Assembly (NCBI GenBank): GCA_964556165.1
Contig: CAZKVH010000032.1
Span: forward strand, 1-9,354
Source: JAQVEM01 sp964556165
GTDB lineage: Bacteria > Actinomycetota > Humimicrobiia > Humimicrobiales > Humimicrobiaceae
Direction of reading: 5' to 3'
Length of the DNA: 9,354 bases
Shown here: positions 1 through 6,840 of the stretch, piece by piece
Layout: each line of letters opens with the position of its first letter
How positions within the stretch are numbered: position 1 is the stretch's first letter
Translations under genes and position numbers: made by a program
Notes under the pieces: model-generated
The model's database searches: none
What the model was told of the DNA's origin: nothing
What the model saw: the letters and a program-made list of their open reading frames with translations, nothing else

Positions 1-1349
1 TCTTCAGTCTCCTCTTCCTCTTCATCTTCTTTCCCTTCCTCTGCTTCTTCGGAAGGCTCTTCTTCAGATATTGTTTCTACAGATTCTTGTTCTTCCAAAA
101 TATCTTTTTCACGAGTTTTACTAATATTCATAAAATCAGTATCAGATTCAGGGAAACCAACAATTGGTTTAACATCATTACCGGTAAAAGAATTTAATAT
201 GCCTATTGTATAATTAATAAATGAAAGAATATTTTTACTTAACTTTGATTTCATAGTATCAGGTATAAAAAGAGGTTTCTTTATTATGCTTTCAAATCTT
301 GCAAAAATAGACTCAATGATAGAGGGGTTTATTGTAATAGGAAGGACCTTAAGGTATATCTGTTGTTTGTCATCATCTAGATCTCTTTCATCTTCCCATA
401 CAATACTGTCCTCATATATATCTGGATATAGCTGCCTATAAGATGTCGGGTCAACTCTTAATGGAGGCCCACCTGTAGTAATATTGCAAACATATATTTG
501 ATCATTCTCATAACAAACTACCCTGTTACCATAAATATTTCCTACAAACTGATCATTTAATGTTGGAGATAGCCTTGATGATGTTCCAGTTGTAATATCA
601 TAAATATATATCTGGTATATACCTCCATTTCTGTCATCGGAATATATTACTTTATCTCCAAAAATTGCAGGGCAGGTCTGACTGGAATCAGTAGGGTCTA
701 TCCTGGTAACTGCTGAAGTTTCAATATCATACATATAGATTTGTTCTTTATAAATATCAGTTGCCATATTGTCAATGTTATCTGCCCATACTATTTTATT
801 TCCGTAAATACGGGGAAGGATCTGATTTGAAGATGTAGGACAGATCCTTGTAACTTCTTCAGTTGATAGGTCATAGAGGTATGTCTGTATATTTTCGCTG
901 CCCAATCTGAAGTCAGACCAGATTATTCTATCCTCATAAATATCAACTGAAGTCTGATTAAATTCTGTTGGGTCTATTCTTAAGGGTTCTATATCTGGCG
1001 TTAGCAGATTATAATAGAAAATCTGTGAGGTTGGGTCACCGGTATCAGGTACAAACTCTGACCATACAACATTGTCTTCAAAAATTGCCGGTGAGAACTG
1101 CTTATTGCCACCTGGATAGACAGGACTGGAAAATCCAGAATCTATATTATATATATAGATTTCCGTCTCTCCTGTTCTTTTATCCATCCAGACTATATTT
1201 TCATCATGAATATCAGGATATCTCTGGAATTCGGATGTTGGGTCTATCCTTAATATATCATCTGCAAATAAATTATCTAATCTAGATGTGGAAAAGTAGA
1301 CTGAAGAGAAAATGAAGATAAATAACACTAAAAATATAAGTTTCTTCAA
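1..1349 (-). CDS. Exported TolB-like seven-bladed beta-propeller protein with acidic C-terminal tail (3' end outside window)
   Basis: The minus strand reads open from a TTG at 1349-1347 to the left edge, 449 codons with no stop. AGAGGTGAT at 1354-1362 lies at ideal distance and decides the TTG start. Residues 4-19 form a hydrophobic segment after MKK, so it is a signal peptide or N-terminal anchor. Residues 33-337 hold seven copies of a 40-50 residue unit. Most begin with a variant of [IV]DPT (near 35, 125, 169, 217, 260 and 299; the second is degenerate at about 78), followed by a PxIYxDxIVWxD-like strand and an IYxYDxxTG strand. This is the TolB/YWTD-like propeller pattern, and seven blades would close a ring. 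Residues 338 to about 420 are a linker without repeats, and about 420-449 is almost all Glu with Asp, Ser and Lys. Inference: a secreted or surface-attached scaffold that binds protein or carbohydrate. No catalytic motif is seen. More domains may follow the acidic stretch beyond the window. Confidence 0.9.
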   Translation of the reverse strand, partial: MKKLIFLVLFIFIFSSVYFSTSRLDNLFADDILRIDPTSEFQRYPDIHDENIVWMDKRTGETEIYIYNIDSGFSSPVYPGGNKQFSPAIFEDNVVWSEFVPDTGDPTSQIFYYNLLTPDIEPLRIDPTEFNQTSVDIYEDRIIWSDFRLGSENIQTYLYDLSTEEVTRICPTSSNQILPRIYGNKIVWADNIDNMATDIYKEQIYMYDIETSAVTRIDPTDSSQTCPAIFGDKVIYSDDRNGGIYQIYIYDITTGTSSRLSPTLNDQFVGNIYGNRVVCYENDQIYVCNITTGGPPLRVDPTSYRQLYPDIYEDSIVWEDERDLDDDKQQIYLKVLPITINPSIIESIFARFESIIKKPLFIPDTMKSKLSKNILSFINYTIGILNSFTGNDVKPIVGFPESDTDFMNISKTREKDILEEQESVETISEEEPSEEAEEGKEDEEEEETE

Positions 1350-1586
1350 ATTTATCACCTCTGCAATAATAAATTAATGTAATCCTTTTAAAATAACCAT
1401 GGGAATTGTCATACTAATATTTAAAAATATGACATTAATTTAGTCTGAGAATTTTACAGGGTAATTTTTTTTATTTTATTATATAACTTTTCTTACATAA
1501 TGGTAGTTTATATATTAAGTTAGAATTATTGCAATTCAGACATTAAAGTTCTAGAAGCTAAAAAATCTTTTAAGTGATTTACAATC
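1350..1586. other. AT-rich divergent intergenic region
   Basis: This lies between the divergently transcribed propeller gene and the DUF853 ATPase gene. It holds the ribosome binding site of the propeller gene (1354-1362). A TATAAT on the minus strand (1478-1483) has only a poor -35 partner (CTACCA, 17 bases upstream), so I do not call a promoter for that gene. I see no short gene, RNA structure or repeat here. Confidence 0.5.
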
Positions 1587-1615
1587 TTGCTAAAGCTATC
1601 TCTATTAAATATAAT
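1587..1615 (+). promoter_or_regulatory. Sigma-70-type promoter of the DUF853 ATPase gene
   Basis: TTGCTA (1587-1592, four of six consensus bases) is followed after exactly 17 bases by a perfect TATAAT (1610-1615). The predicted transcription start near 1622 gives a 5' leader of about 67 bases before the ATG at 1689. A second TATAAT at 1621-1626 has no good -35. The assignment rests on consensus match only, in DNA so AT-rich that TATAAT is common. The correct spacing is what makes it credible. Confidence 0.5.
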
Positions 1616-1688
1616 CAGTTTATAATAACGGGATTCAGTAATGTTTTTTTATTAATGGACTATCTTAATAAAAATGAAGGAGAACCAT

Positions 1689-3158
1689 ATGTCAGATATT
1701 AATAAGCTATTGTTTGCTAAGAGTGATAATGAAATATGTCTGCTGCCTAAAATGGCAAATCGTCATGGTTTGATTACGGGAGCAACAGGTACAGGTAAAA
1801 CAGTATCTTTGAAGGTACTTGCTGAAGCATTTAGCTCAATAGGAGTTCCTGTATTTTTATCAGATATTAAAGGTGATGTTGCAAGTATATCTACTGCAGG
1901 TGGAGGAAATCCAAAAATTGAGGAAAGAATAAAGCTTCTGGGTCTGAAAGATTTCAGATACCAGAGCTTCCCTACTGTTCTATGGGATGTATTTGGTACC
2001 CAGGGTCATCCCGTAAGGGCAACTGTCTCCGAGATGGGGCCACTGCTGCTGTCAAGACTTCTTGGCTTAAATGAAGTTCAGAGTGGGGTATTAAATATTG
2101 TTTTTAAAGTTGCAGATGATTCAGGAATGCTTCTTATAGACCTTAAAGATTTAAGGGGTATGCTTAAATACATTGGAGATAATGCGAGAGATTATACACT
2201 TGAATATGGAAATATCTCGGCCCAATCTATAGGAGCGATTCAGAGGGGACTGCTGACCCTGGAAGAGCAGGGAGGAGAAAATTTTTTTGCAGAACCGGCA
2301 CTCGATATTTTAGATTTTTTAAAAACAGATAACGATGGAAGAGGCTATATTAATATACTGGCTGCGGAACAGCTCTTTAATTCACCGGCTCTTTATTCGA
2401 CTTTTTTACTCTGGCTTCTGTCAGAACTGTTTGAGGAACTGCCGGAAGTTGGTGATATTGAAAAGCCAAAAATAGTTTTCTTTTTTGATGAAGCACACCT
2501 ATTGTTTGATGAAGCACCGAAAGTTCTACTTGATAAAATAGAGCAGGTAGTAAGACTGATACGGTCAAAGGGTGTTGGTGTATACTTTGTAACACATAAT
2601 CCCACTGACCTGCCTGATAAAGTTCTGGGTCAGCTTGGAAATAGGGTACAGCACGCACTTCGTGCATTTACTCCAAGAGAACAGGATGTTGTAAAGGTAG
2701 CGGCAGAAACTTTCAGGCCAAATCCAGAGTTAGATATCGTCCAGGTAATTTCAGAGCTAAAAGTGGGTGAGGCGCTGGTATCATTTTTAGATGAGCATGG
2801 CCGTCCTTCAATAGTTGAACAGGCTTTTGTACTACCACCAAAAAGCCGGCTTGGAACTATAACTCCTGAATATAGAAATGAATTAATAATTAACTCGATA
2901 TACCATAATAAATATCGGACTACTTTAGACAGGGAATCCGCATATGAAATACTAAAGGGAAGACTGGCTGCCCAGGAAGAGGCTGCTAAAGAAAAATATT
3001 CACAAAAAAGCCAGTATGATTATGGAAAAAAGATACCTACAAAACGTCAGCCTGATTCTGTTATTACTAAAATGGCTAAGTCTGCTGCAACTTCTGTCGG
3101 AAGGCAGATCGGCCGAGAGCTAATTAGAGGACTTTTTGGGATATTGATAAAGAGATAA
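1689..3158 (+). CDS. HerA-like P-loop ATPase, DUF853 (YjgR) family
   Basis: A 489-residue protein close to full length for the DUF853/YjgR family of HerA/FtsK-superfamily ATPases. Residues 31-38 are the Walker A motif GATGTGKT (K37, T38), inside the family's typical RHGLITGATGTGKT setting. A hydrophobic strand ending in D267-E268 (FFFDEAH) is Walker B with its catalytic acid. The segment after it (VYFVTHNPTDLPDKVLGQLGNR) is the usual sensor region. The C-terminus (SAATSVGRQIGREL) also matches YjgR-like proteins. An ATG at 1674 is in frame, but AAGGAG at 1677-1682 lies inside that extension and at the right distance from the ATG at 1689, which I take as the start. The family resembles DNA-pumping ATPases, but no precise role is established. 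No NurA or HerA partner is nearby. It looks monocistronic. Confidence 0.93.
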   Translation: MSDINKLLFAKSDNEICLLPKMANRHGLITGATGTGKTVSLKVLAEAFSSIGVPVFLSDIKGDVASISTAGGGNPKIEERIKLLGLKDFRYQSFPTVLWDVFGTQGHPVRATVSEMGPLLLSRLLGLNEVQSGVLNIVFKVADDSGMLLIDLKDLRGMLKYIGDNARDYTLEYGNISAQSIGAIQRGLLTLEEQGGENFFAEPALDILDFLKTDNDGRGYINILAAEQLFNSPALYSTFLLWLLSELFEELPEVGDIEKPKIVFFFDEAHLLFDEAPKVLLDKIEQVVRLIRSKGVGVYFVTHNPTDLPDKVLGQLGNRVQHALRAFTPREQDVVKVAAETFRPNPELDIVQVISELKVGEALVSFLDEHGRPSIVEQAFVLPPKSRLGTITPEYRNELIINSIYHNKYRTTLDRESAYEILKGRLAAQEEAAKEKYSQKSQYDYGKKIPTKRQPDSVITKMAKSAATSVGRQIGRELIRGLFGILIKR

Positions 3159-3170
3159 AAACTAAGCTAC

Positions 3171-3206
3171 AAAAATTATTAAAAATTATTAACTATTATT
3201 AATTTT
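3171..3206. terminator. Possible bidirectional AT-rich terminator hairpin
   Basis: Arms at 3182-3192 and 3196-3206 pair at 10 of 11 positions around a three-base loop, just after the ATPase stop and before the end of the convergent small gene. The left arm is part of a 10-base tandem repeat (3171-3180 and 3181-3190). The stem has no GC pairs, so it would be weak, and random pairing in AT-rich DNA is possible. The placement between converging genes is the main support. Confidence 0.3.
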
Positions 3207-3269
3207 GATTTCCCCGAATATAGTTACTTTTGGGTTTAGGAATATTTGCTGTCTATATTTTTTGACTTC

Positions 3270-3452
3270 TTATAACTTTTTTTTAATATCGTTAACAGCT
3301 CTCCTGATAAATAATATTTCATTTAAAGTGTCCTTATGTAATTTACGTATAGCGTCTGATATTAATTCATTAGTAAAGTTTTTGGTTTTCAGGAGTTCAT
3401 CCATCTCTCTCAGATATTTTTTAAGCAATAATGTTTCTTCTCTATTAGCCAT
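3270..3452 (-). CDS. Small helical, Lys-rich protein of unknown function (60 aa)
   Basis: The ATG at 3452 is preceded by GGAGG (complement of 3460-3464) with a 7-base spacer, a strong ribosome binding site that supports a real gene. The 60-residue product is rich in Lys, Glu and Leu, and its heptad-like leucines and isoleucines suggest two or three amphipathic helices. It ends in KKKL. It has no signal peptide, cysteines or recognisable motif. It converges on the DUF853 ATPase gene with a gap of about 110 bases. I do not recognise a family. A small coiled-coil or nucleic-acid-associated protein would fit the composition, but that is only a guess. The overlapping plus-strand frame (3205-3459) lacks any ribosome site and looks like a shadow. 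No convincing promoter is seen upstream. Confidence 0.6.
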   Translation of the reverse strand: MANREETLLLKKYLREMDELLKTKNFTNELISDAIRKLHKDTLNEILFIRRAVNDIKKKL

Positions 3453-3464
3453 GATTTAACCTCC

Positions 3465-3805
3465 GTCTGAATTAATTAATAAAAATTATCTTTTTATCTC
3501 TTCTTTGATTTAAATGATTTTTTTCATTCATTATTTTATATTTTTATTACATGCATCAGAATCTTATTATTATTTAACCTAATATAATTATAATACTAGA
3601 ATGAAAAGGATGAAATCTATAGTTGAATTGGTAACTTTAGCAAATACACAGCCTGTCTACCCCAAGGTTACAAAATCTCGAATCACTTTTTAAAAGTAAT
3701 AATCAACCTAGCGAATTTTTAAGAAATTAATATCTCCTGGATATCGATAAATTACATAAATGGCGACAAGATTATACTCATTTAAGTCTATTTTCTCTAC
3801 AACTT
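3465..3805. other. AT-rich region with two short reading-frame fragments, possibly gene remnants
   Basis: No confident gene lies here. On the plus strand a 30-codon frame runs from ATG 3601 to a TAA ending at 3693 (product starts MKRMKSIVELVTLANTQPVY). It has no ribosome site, but a TATAAT at 3589-3594 lies six bases before its ATG. A second open stretch of 37 codons (3731-3841, no start codon of its own) ends in a TGA at 3842-3844 that overlaps the ATG of the next gene as ATGA. Its residues (for example KLHKWRQDYTHLSLFSLQLL) look protein-like. These could be the decayed ends of a gene that once preceded the winged-helix gene, or chance. I cannot assign a family. Confidence 0.3.
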
Positions 3806-3834
3806 TTAACCAAAGAACAAAGTACTGCTATAAT
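3806..3834 (+). promoter_or_regulatory. Extended -10 promoter placing transcription start at the ATG of the winged-helix gene
   Basis: TTAACC (3806-3811, four of six consensus bases) is followed after 17 bases by a perfect TATAAT (3829-3834). A TGC directly before it makes an extended -10. Six bases (3835-3840) separate the -10 from the ATG at 3841, so transcription would start at or within a base of the initiation codon. No Shine-Dalgarno sequence precedes this ATG, which fits a leaderless mRNA. Confidence 0.5.
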
Positions 3835-3840
3835 AATAAC

Positions 3841-4083
3841 ATGAGAAAATTTACAATCACGGAACGTATATACGAAAAAGCATTAGAGTTACTGGAGCAA
3901 AATCCGGAGGGTCTGCATTGGTCTGAACTGCGCTCAAAAATTGAAGCGTCAGATCCCAGCTTCCATCCAAAAACGGTCAACGGATGTGTCTGGAAACTTG
4001 TCGAGAGATTTCCTGATAGGGTTTACAAACCATCCAGGGGGCTTTTCCGGCTTCTAAAATATAGATTTAGAGTCAAGCAATGA
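3841..4083 (+). CDS. Small winged-helix-like DNA-binding domain protein (80 aa), probably leaderless
   Basis: The frame is open from an ATG at 3760, but neither that ATG nor the one at 3841 has a ribosome site. I choose 3841 because a consensus promoter ends six bases before it and because the conserved-looking protein begins there. The 80 residues read as one winged helix: a first helix (ITERIYEKALELLEQNP), a GLHWSELRSKI helix, a recognition-like helix (HPKTVNGCVWKLVERF) and a two-strand wing (DRVYKPSRGLFRLLKY). The layout resembles the small winged helices found alone or fused to nucleases and restriction proteins, which is inference without a named family. It ends right after the wing in a basic RFRVKQ tail, so it may be a stand-alone domain or a truncated N-terminus. 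A 60-base sample (3961-4020) is 45% GC, above its surroundings. Confidence 0.65.
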   Translation: MRKFTITERIYEKALELLEQNPEGLHWSELRSKIEASDPSFHPKTVNGCVWKLVERFPDRVYKPSRGLFRLLKYRFRVKQ

Positions 4084-4128
4084 ATGAAATTAAAATACTA
4101 TTTGCAATGTCTCACTAATATTCTAATC

Positions 4129-4141
4129 TGATATAATATCA
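4129..4141 (+). promoter_or_regulatory. Extended -10 element inside a perfect 13-bp palindrome upstream of copB
   Basis: TGATATAATATCA is a perfect palindrome about a central A (six-base arms). It contains TATAAT (4132-4137) preceded by TGA, which makes an extended -10. No good -35 lies 16-18 bases upstream. An operator over the -10 would suit repression of the copper ATPase 230 bases downstream. It does not match the CopY or CsoR operators I know, and AT-rich palindromes can arise by chance. Confidence 0.3.
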
Positions 4142-4371
4142 ATAAAATAGTATTAATGATAATTTTATAAATTGGAAGCTTAATATGATGATGTAGCTAA
4201 ATATGATGTAGAACCCGAAATGCAGAATGTATCCACAAATACACTTTTTCACAAGAGGGTATCAATATAAATAGATAAAAACAAAGCCATTGAACTTGCA
4301 GGAGGATATCTTGCAAAATAAATAAAGGAAGATATGTTTTTATCGATGTGATTGGGAGCATCAGAGTAAAT
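4142..4371 (+). other. Leader region of copB with an interrupted reading frame, possible gene remnant
   Basis: A frame from 4184 to 4321 reads protein-like but is broken by a TAA at 4268-4270 and has no proper start. Its second half (IDKNKAIELAGGYLAK) ends in a TAA at 4319-4321. In another frame, around 4220-4260, a CxM-plus-FF pattern faintly recalls the YHS metal-binding domains that often accompany copper ATPases. The match is too weak to name. The stretch may be the remains of a small metal-binding gene, or simply untranslated leader. Confidence 0.25.
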
Positions 4372-6351
4372 ATGGAAGAACATAGAAAACATCATGCACA
4401 TAATCATCATAAACACATGGTAGGAGATTTCAGGAAACGCTTTATCGTCTCTATAATAATAACCATACCTGTTCTTATGCTATCTCCCCTGATACAGGGT
4501 TTTTTAAATATAGAAGAGATTATGAAGTTTCCGGGTGATACCTATATCCTGTTTGCGCTATCTACAATAATATTTTTCTATGGTGGATGGCCATTCCTTA
4601 AAGGTTTATATAATGAAATCAGGACAAAACAACCAGGAATGATGACTTTAATAGGTATTGCTATAACTGTTGCTTACCTTTATAGCAGTGCAGTAGTATT
4701 CGGTCTTAAAGGAAAGATCTTTTTCTGGGAACTTGCTACACTTATTGTAATCATGCTTCTAGGACACTGGATAGAGATGAAATCTGTTATGGGTGCATCT
4801 AGTGCTCTAAATGAACTGGCAAGACTCATGCCAAGGGATGCCCATAAAATAACTTATGGTGATAATACTAATGATATTCCATTAGAAGAACTTGAGAAAG
4901 GAGACAGGGTCCTGGTAAAACCAGGCGAGAAGCTTCCTGCTGACGGTATTATTTTAAAAGGAAACACTTCGGTAAATGAGGCAATGCTAACCGGTGAATC
5001 CAAGCCTGTGACTAAAAAAGAAGGTATGGAAGTTATAGGAGGTTCATTAAACGGTGAGGGTTCAGTAACAGTAGAAGTTAAAAAAACAGGCAAAGAATCT
5101 TTTCTTTCAGGAGTAATAAGATTAGTGGAGCAGGCCCAGATGAGCAAATCAAGGACGCAGAGCCTTGCCGATAGAGCTGCATTCTGGTTAACTATTATCG
5201 GTATTTCAGCAGGAGCGATAACATTGTTTGCATGGCTGCTACTTATGGATAAAGATTTAGCGTTCTCACTGGAAAGAGCAGTTACTGTAATGGTAATAAC
5301 CTGTCCCCATGCTCTTGGCCTTGCTATACCTCTTGTTGTGGCAGTATCTACAGCTCTCTCAGCAAGAAAAGGTCTACTCATAAGAAACAGGGCTTCATTT
5401 GAAAAAGCAAAGAATATCGATGCTGTCGTATTTGACAAGACCGGAACTTTGACCAAAGGAGAATTTGGTGTAACTGATACAATATCTCTGAGCAGTAATA
5501 TCAGTAAAGAAGAAATCCTGAAATATTCAGCTTCACTTGAATCTCAATCCTCACACCCTATAGCCAAAGCTATTGCCAGGGCTTCTGATGATAGATATAA
5601 AGTGTCAGAGTTTAAATCTATTACAGGTAAAGGTGTGGAAGGTACTATAAATGGAAAGCATGTAAAAATAGTAAGTCCCGGATATTTAAACGAAAATAAT
5701 ATAAAGATAAAAAAGGTTAAAGAGACCGACAAGATATCTTCTCAGGGTAAAACTATAGTATATGTTTTAATTGATAATGAACCTGTGGGAGCAATAGCGC
5801 TTGCTGACATAATAAGAGAGGAATCAAAAGAGGTTATACAAAAATTAAAGTATCTTAATATAAAGCCCATGATGCTAACTGGTGATAACAGGCAGGTGGC
5901 TAAATGGGTAGCAGAAGAAGTGGGAATTGAAGAATATTTTTCAGAGGTATTGCCTGAAAATAAATCAGATAAGATAAAAGAAATCCAGTCAAGAGGTCTG
6001 GTTGTGGCAATGACTGGAGATGGCGTAAATGACGCTCCGGCACTTGCACAGGCTGATATCGGTATTGCTATTGGGGCCGGGACCGATGTAGCAATAGAGA
6101 CTGCCGATATCATTCTTGTGAAGAGTAATCCTTTAGATGTTATTTCTATTTTAGACCTTTCAAGAGCAACATATAGAAAAATGCTTCAGAATCTTGGCTG
6201 GGCTACAGGGTATAATTTATTTGCTATTCCGCTGGCCGCCGGGGTGCTCTTTCCATTTGGAATTATTTTAAGTCCAGCTGTAGGTGCAGCGCTGATGTCA
6301 CTTAGCACAATTATTGTAGCAATAAATGCAAGATTTATAGTAGTTCGTTAA
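4372..6351 (+). CDS. copB: CopB-type P1B-3 copper/silver-exporting P-type ATPase
   Basis: A complete 659-residue integral membrane pump that uses ATP to move copper (or silver) out of the cytoplasm. In order: a His-rich N-terminus (nine His in the first 15-20 residues) in place of a CXXC HMA domain, paired transmembrane helices, the actuator TGES (207-210), the CPH metal site in a transmembrane helix (C311-P312-H313), the phosphorylation site DKTGTLT (D355), the SHP motif of P1B ATPases (H395-P396) and the hinge GDGVND (549-554). Near the C-terminus come N-x6-YN-x4-P and P-x6-MSLST, which with CPH are the P1B-3 signature. The frame opens at a GTG (4348), but the ATG at 4372 gives the usual MEEH start. 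Ribosome sites are weak for both (AGAG at 4362-4365 suits the ATG). No CopA, CopZ, CsoR or CopY gene is in the window. Confidence 0.95.
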   Translation: MEEHRKHHAHNHHKHMVGDFRKRFIVSIIITIPVLMLSPLIQGFLNIEEIMKFPGDTYILFALSTIIFFYGGWPFLKGLYNEIRTKQPGMMTLIGIAITVAYLYSSAVVFGLKGKIFFWELATLIVIMLLGHWIEMKSVMGASSALNELARLMPRDAHKITYGDNTNDIPLEELEKGDRVLVKPGEKLPADGIILKGNTSVNEAMLTGESKPVTKKEGMEVIGGSLNGEGSVTVEVKKTGKESFLSGVIRLVEQAQMSKSRTQSLADRAAFWLTIIGISAGAITLFAWLLLMDKDLAFSLERAVTVMVITCPHALGLAIPLVVAVSTALSARKGLLIRNRASFEKAKNIDAVVFDKTGTLTKGEFGVTDTISLSSNISKEEILKYSASLESQSSHPIAKAIARASDDRYKVSEFKSITGKGVEGTINGKHVKIVSPGYLNENNIKIKKVKETDKISSQGKTIVYVLIDNEPVGAIALADIIREESKEVIQKLKYLNIKPMMLTGDNRQVAKWVAEEVGIEEYFSEVLPENKSDKIKEIQSRGLVVAMTGDGVNDAPALAQADIGIAIGAGTDVAIETADIILVKSNPLDVISILDLSRATYRKMLQNLGWATGYNLFAIPLAAGVLFPFGIILSPAVGAALMSLSTIIVAINARFIVVR

Positions 6352-6427
6352 TAAATATTTAAATCCAATAATTCTTCTACCATTAAATTACAGGAGCCAG
6401 TTTAATAAAAGATTCTTGATTCACCTC

Positions 6428-6456
6428 TTGACAACCACACTATTATGCATTACTAT
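6428..6456 (+). promoter_or_regulatory. Promoter of the PadR-DUF1048-ABC operon
   Basis: A perfect TTGACA (6428-6433) and TACTAT (6451-6456, four of six consensus bases) are separated by exactly 17 bases. The expected start near 6463 leaves a leader of about 50 bases before the TTG start at 6513. The -10 lies inside an inverted repeat (6449-6467), so repression by the first gene product is likely. Confidence 0.7.
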
Positions 6457-6478
6457 ATAGCAGTAATAAGTGATACTG
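6449..6478. promoter_or_regulatory. Candidate PadR operator: inverted repeats over the -10 and start site
   Basis: ATTACT (6449-6454) and AGTAAT (6462-6467) are exact inverted copies separated by seven bases, covering the -10. A second pair, CAGTA (6461-6465) and TACTG (6474-6478), shares the middle arm, so three alternating half-sites follow one another. An outer pair, CTATTATG (6440-6447) and CATAATAG (6492-6499), brackets the whole area. PadR-family dimers typically bind such dyads at their own promoters. The link to this PadR protein is inferred from position. Confidence 0.5.
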
Positions 6479-6512
6479 GATATTAGTTATACATAATAGC
6501 AAGGAGGTATAC

Positions 6513-6839
6513 TTGGAAAACCTTACAGAAATGCTGAAAGGTGTCTTAGAGGGTTGCGTACTTGAAATAATTAGCCGCAAGAAAACATATGGCTATGAAA
6601 TCACAAGGCAACTGAACGCCTTTGGATTTACGGACGTGGTGGACGGTACTGTCTACACCATCTTATTACGGCTTGAAAAGAATAAACTTGTAGACATTGA
6701 GAAAAAACCGTCCGACATGGGTCCGATGAGGAAGTTTTTCGAGCTTAACGACGCAGGGCGTGAGGAATTGCGCCGATTCTGGTCAAAATGGGAGTTTGTC
6801 GAGTTGAAAATTAATAATTTAAAGAAAGAAGGAAAATAA
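6513..6839 (+). CDS. PadR-family transcriptional repressor
   Basis: A 108-residue winged-helix regulator. The start is the TTG at 6513, fixed by AGGAGG (6502-6507) five bases upstream. The next in-frame ATG (6531) has no ribosome site. Residues 7-20 form the first helix, followed by the YGYEI motif (26-30) that is typical of PadR N-terminal domains. Then come the recognition helix around DGTVYTILLRLEKNKLV and the beta-wing (KKPSDMGPMRKFFELNDAG). A short C-terminal helix with two Trp suits dimerisation, so it belongs to the small PadR class. It is the first gene of an operon with a DUF1048 gene one base downstream and an ABC transporter remnant. Such regulators commonly repress their linked transporter and respond to toxic small molecules. 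The dyad over its own -10 suggests autorepression. A 60-base sample (6721-6780) is 53% GC, richer than its neighbours. Confidence 0.93.
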   Translation: MENLTEMLKGVLEGCVLEIISRKKTYGYEITRQLNAFGFTDVVDGTVYTILLRLEKNKLVDIEKKPSDMGPMRKFFELNDAGREELRRFWSKWEFVELKINNLKKEGK

Positions 6840-6840
6840 G

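Noticed and set aside
1171..1270. Repeated DNA phrases in the propeller gene as a CRISPR or satellite array
   Set aside because: The repeats are diverged at DNA level, have irregular spacing and translate in frame as blade motifs. They are protein repeats.
968..1285. Plus-strand frame of 105 codons opposite the propeller gene
   Set aside because: The minus strand carries seven clear propeller repeats across this stretch. The plus frame has no ribosome site or recognisable content.
1689..3158. HerA-NurA or HerA-type antiphage defence system
   Set aside because: The protein belongs to the DUF853/YjgR branch, and no NurA-like nuclease, Sir2 or other effector gene is next to it. The 60-residue neighbour has no nuclease motif.
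3205..3459. Plus-strand frame of 84 codons opposite the 60-residue gene
   Set aside because: It has no ribosome site and low-complexity hydrophobic content. The minus-strand frame has a strong GGAGG site.
4854..5456. Long minus-strand open frame (200 codons) inside copB
   Set aside because: It lies wholly opposite a well-supported ATPase coding region, and its translation is Ser/Pro/Thr-rich with no motif. It is a shadow of the copB codon pattern. The frames at 5544-5732 and 5742-6113 are the same case.
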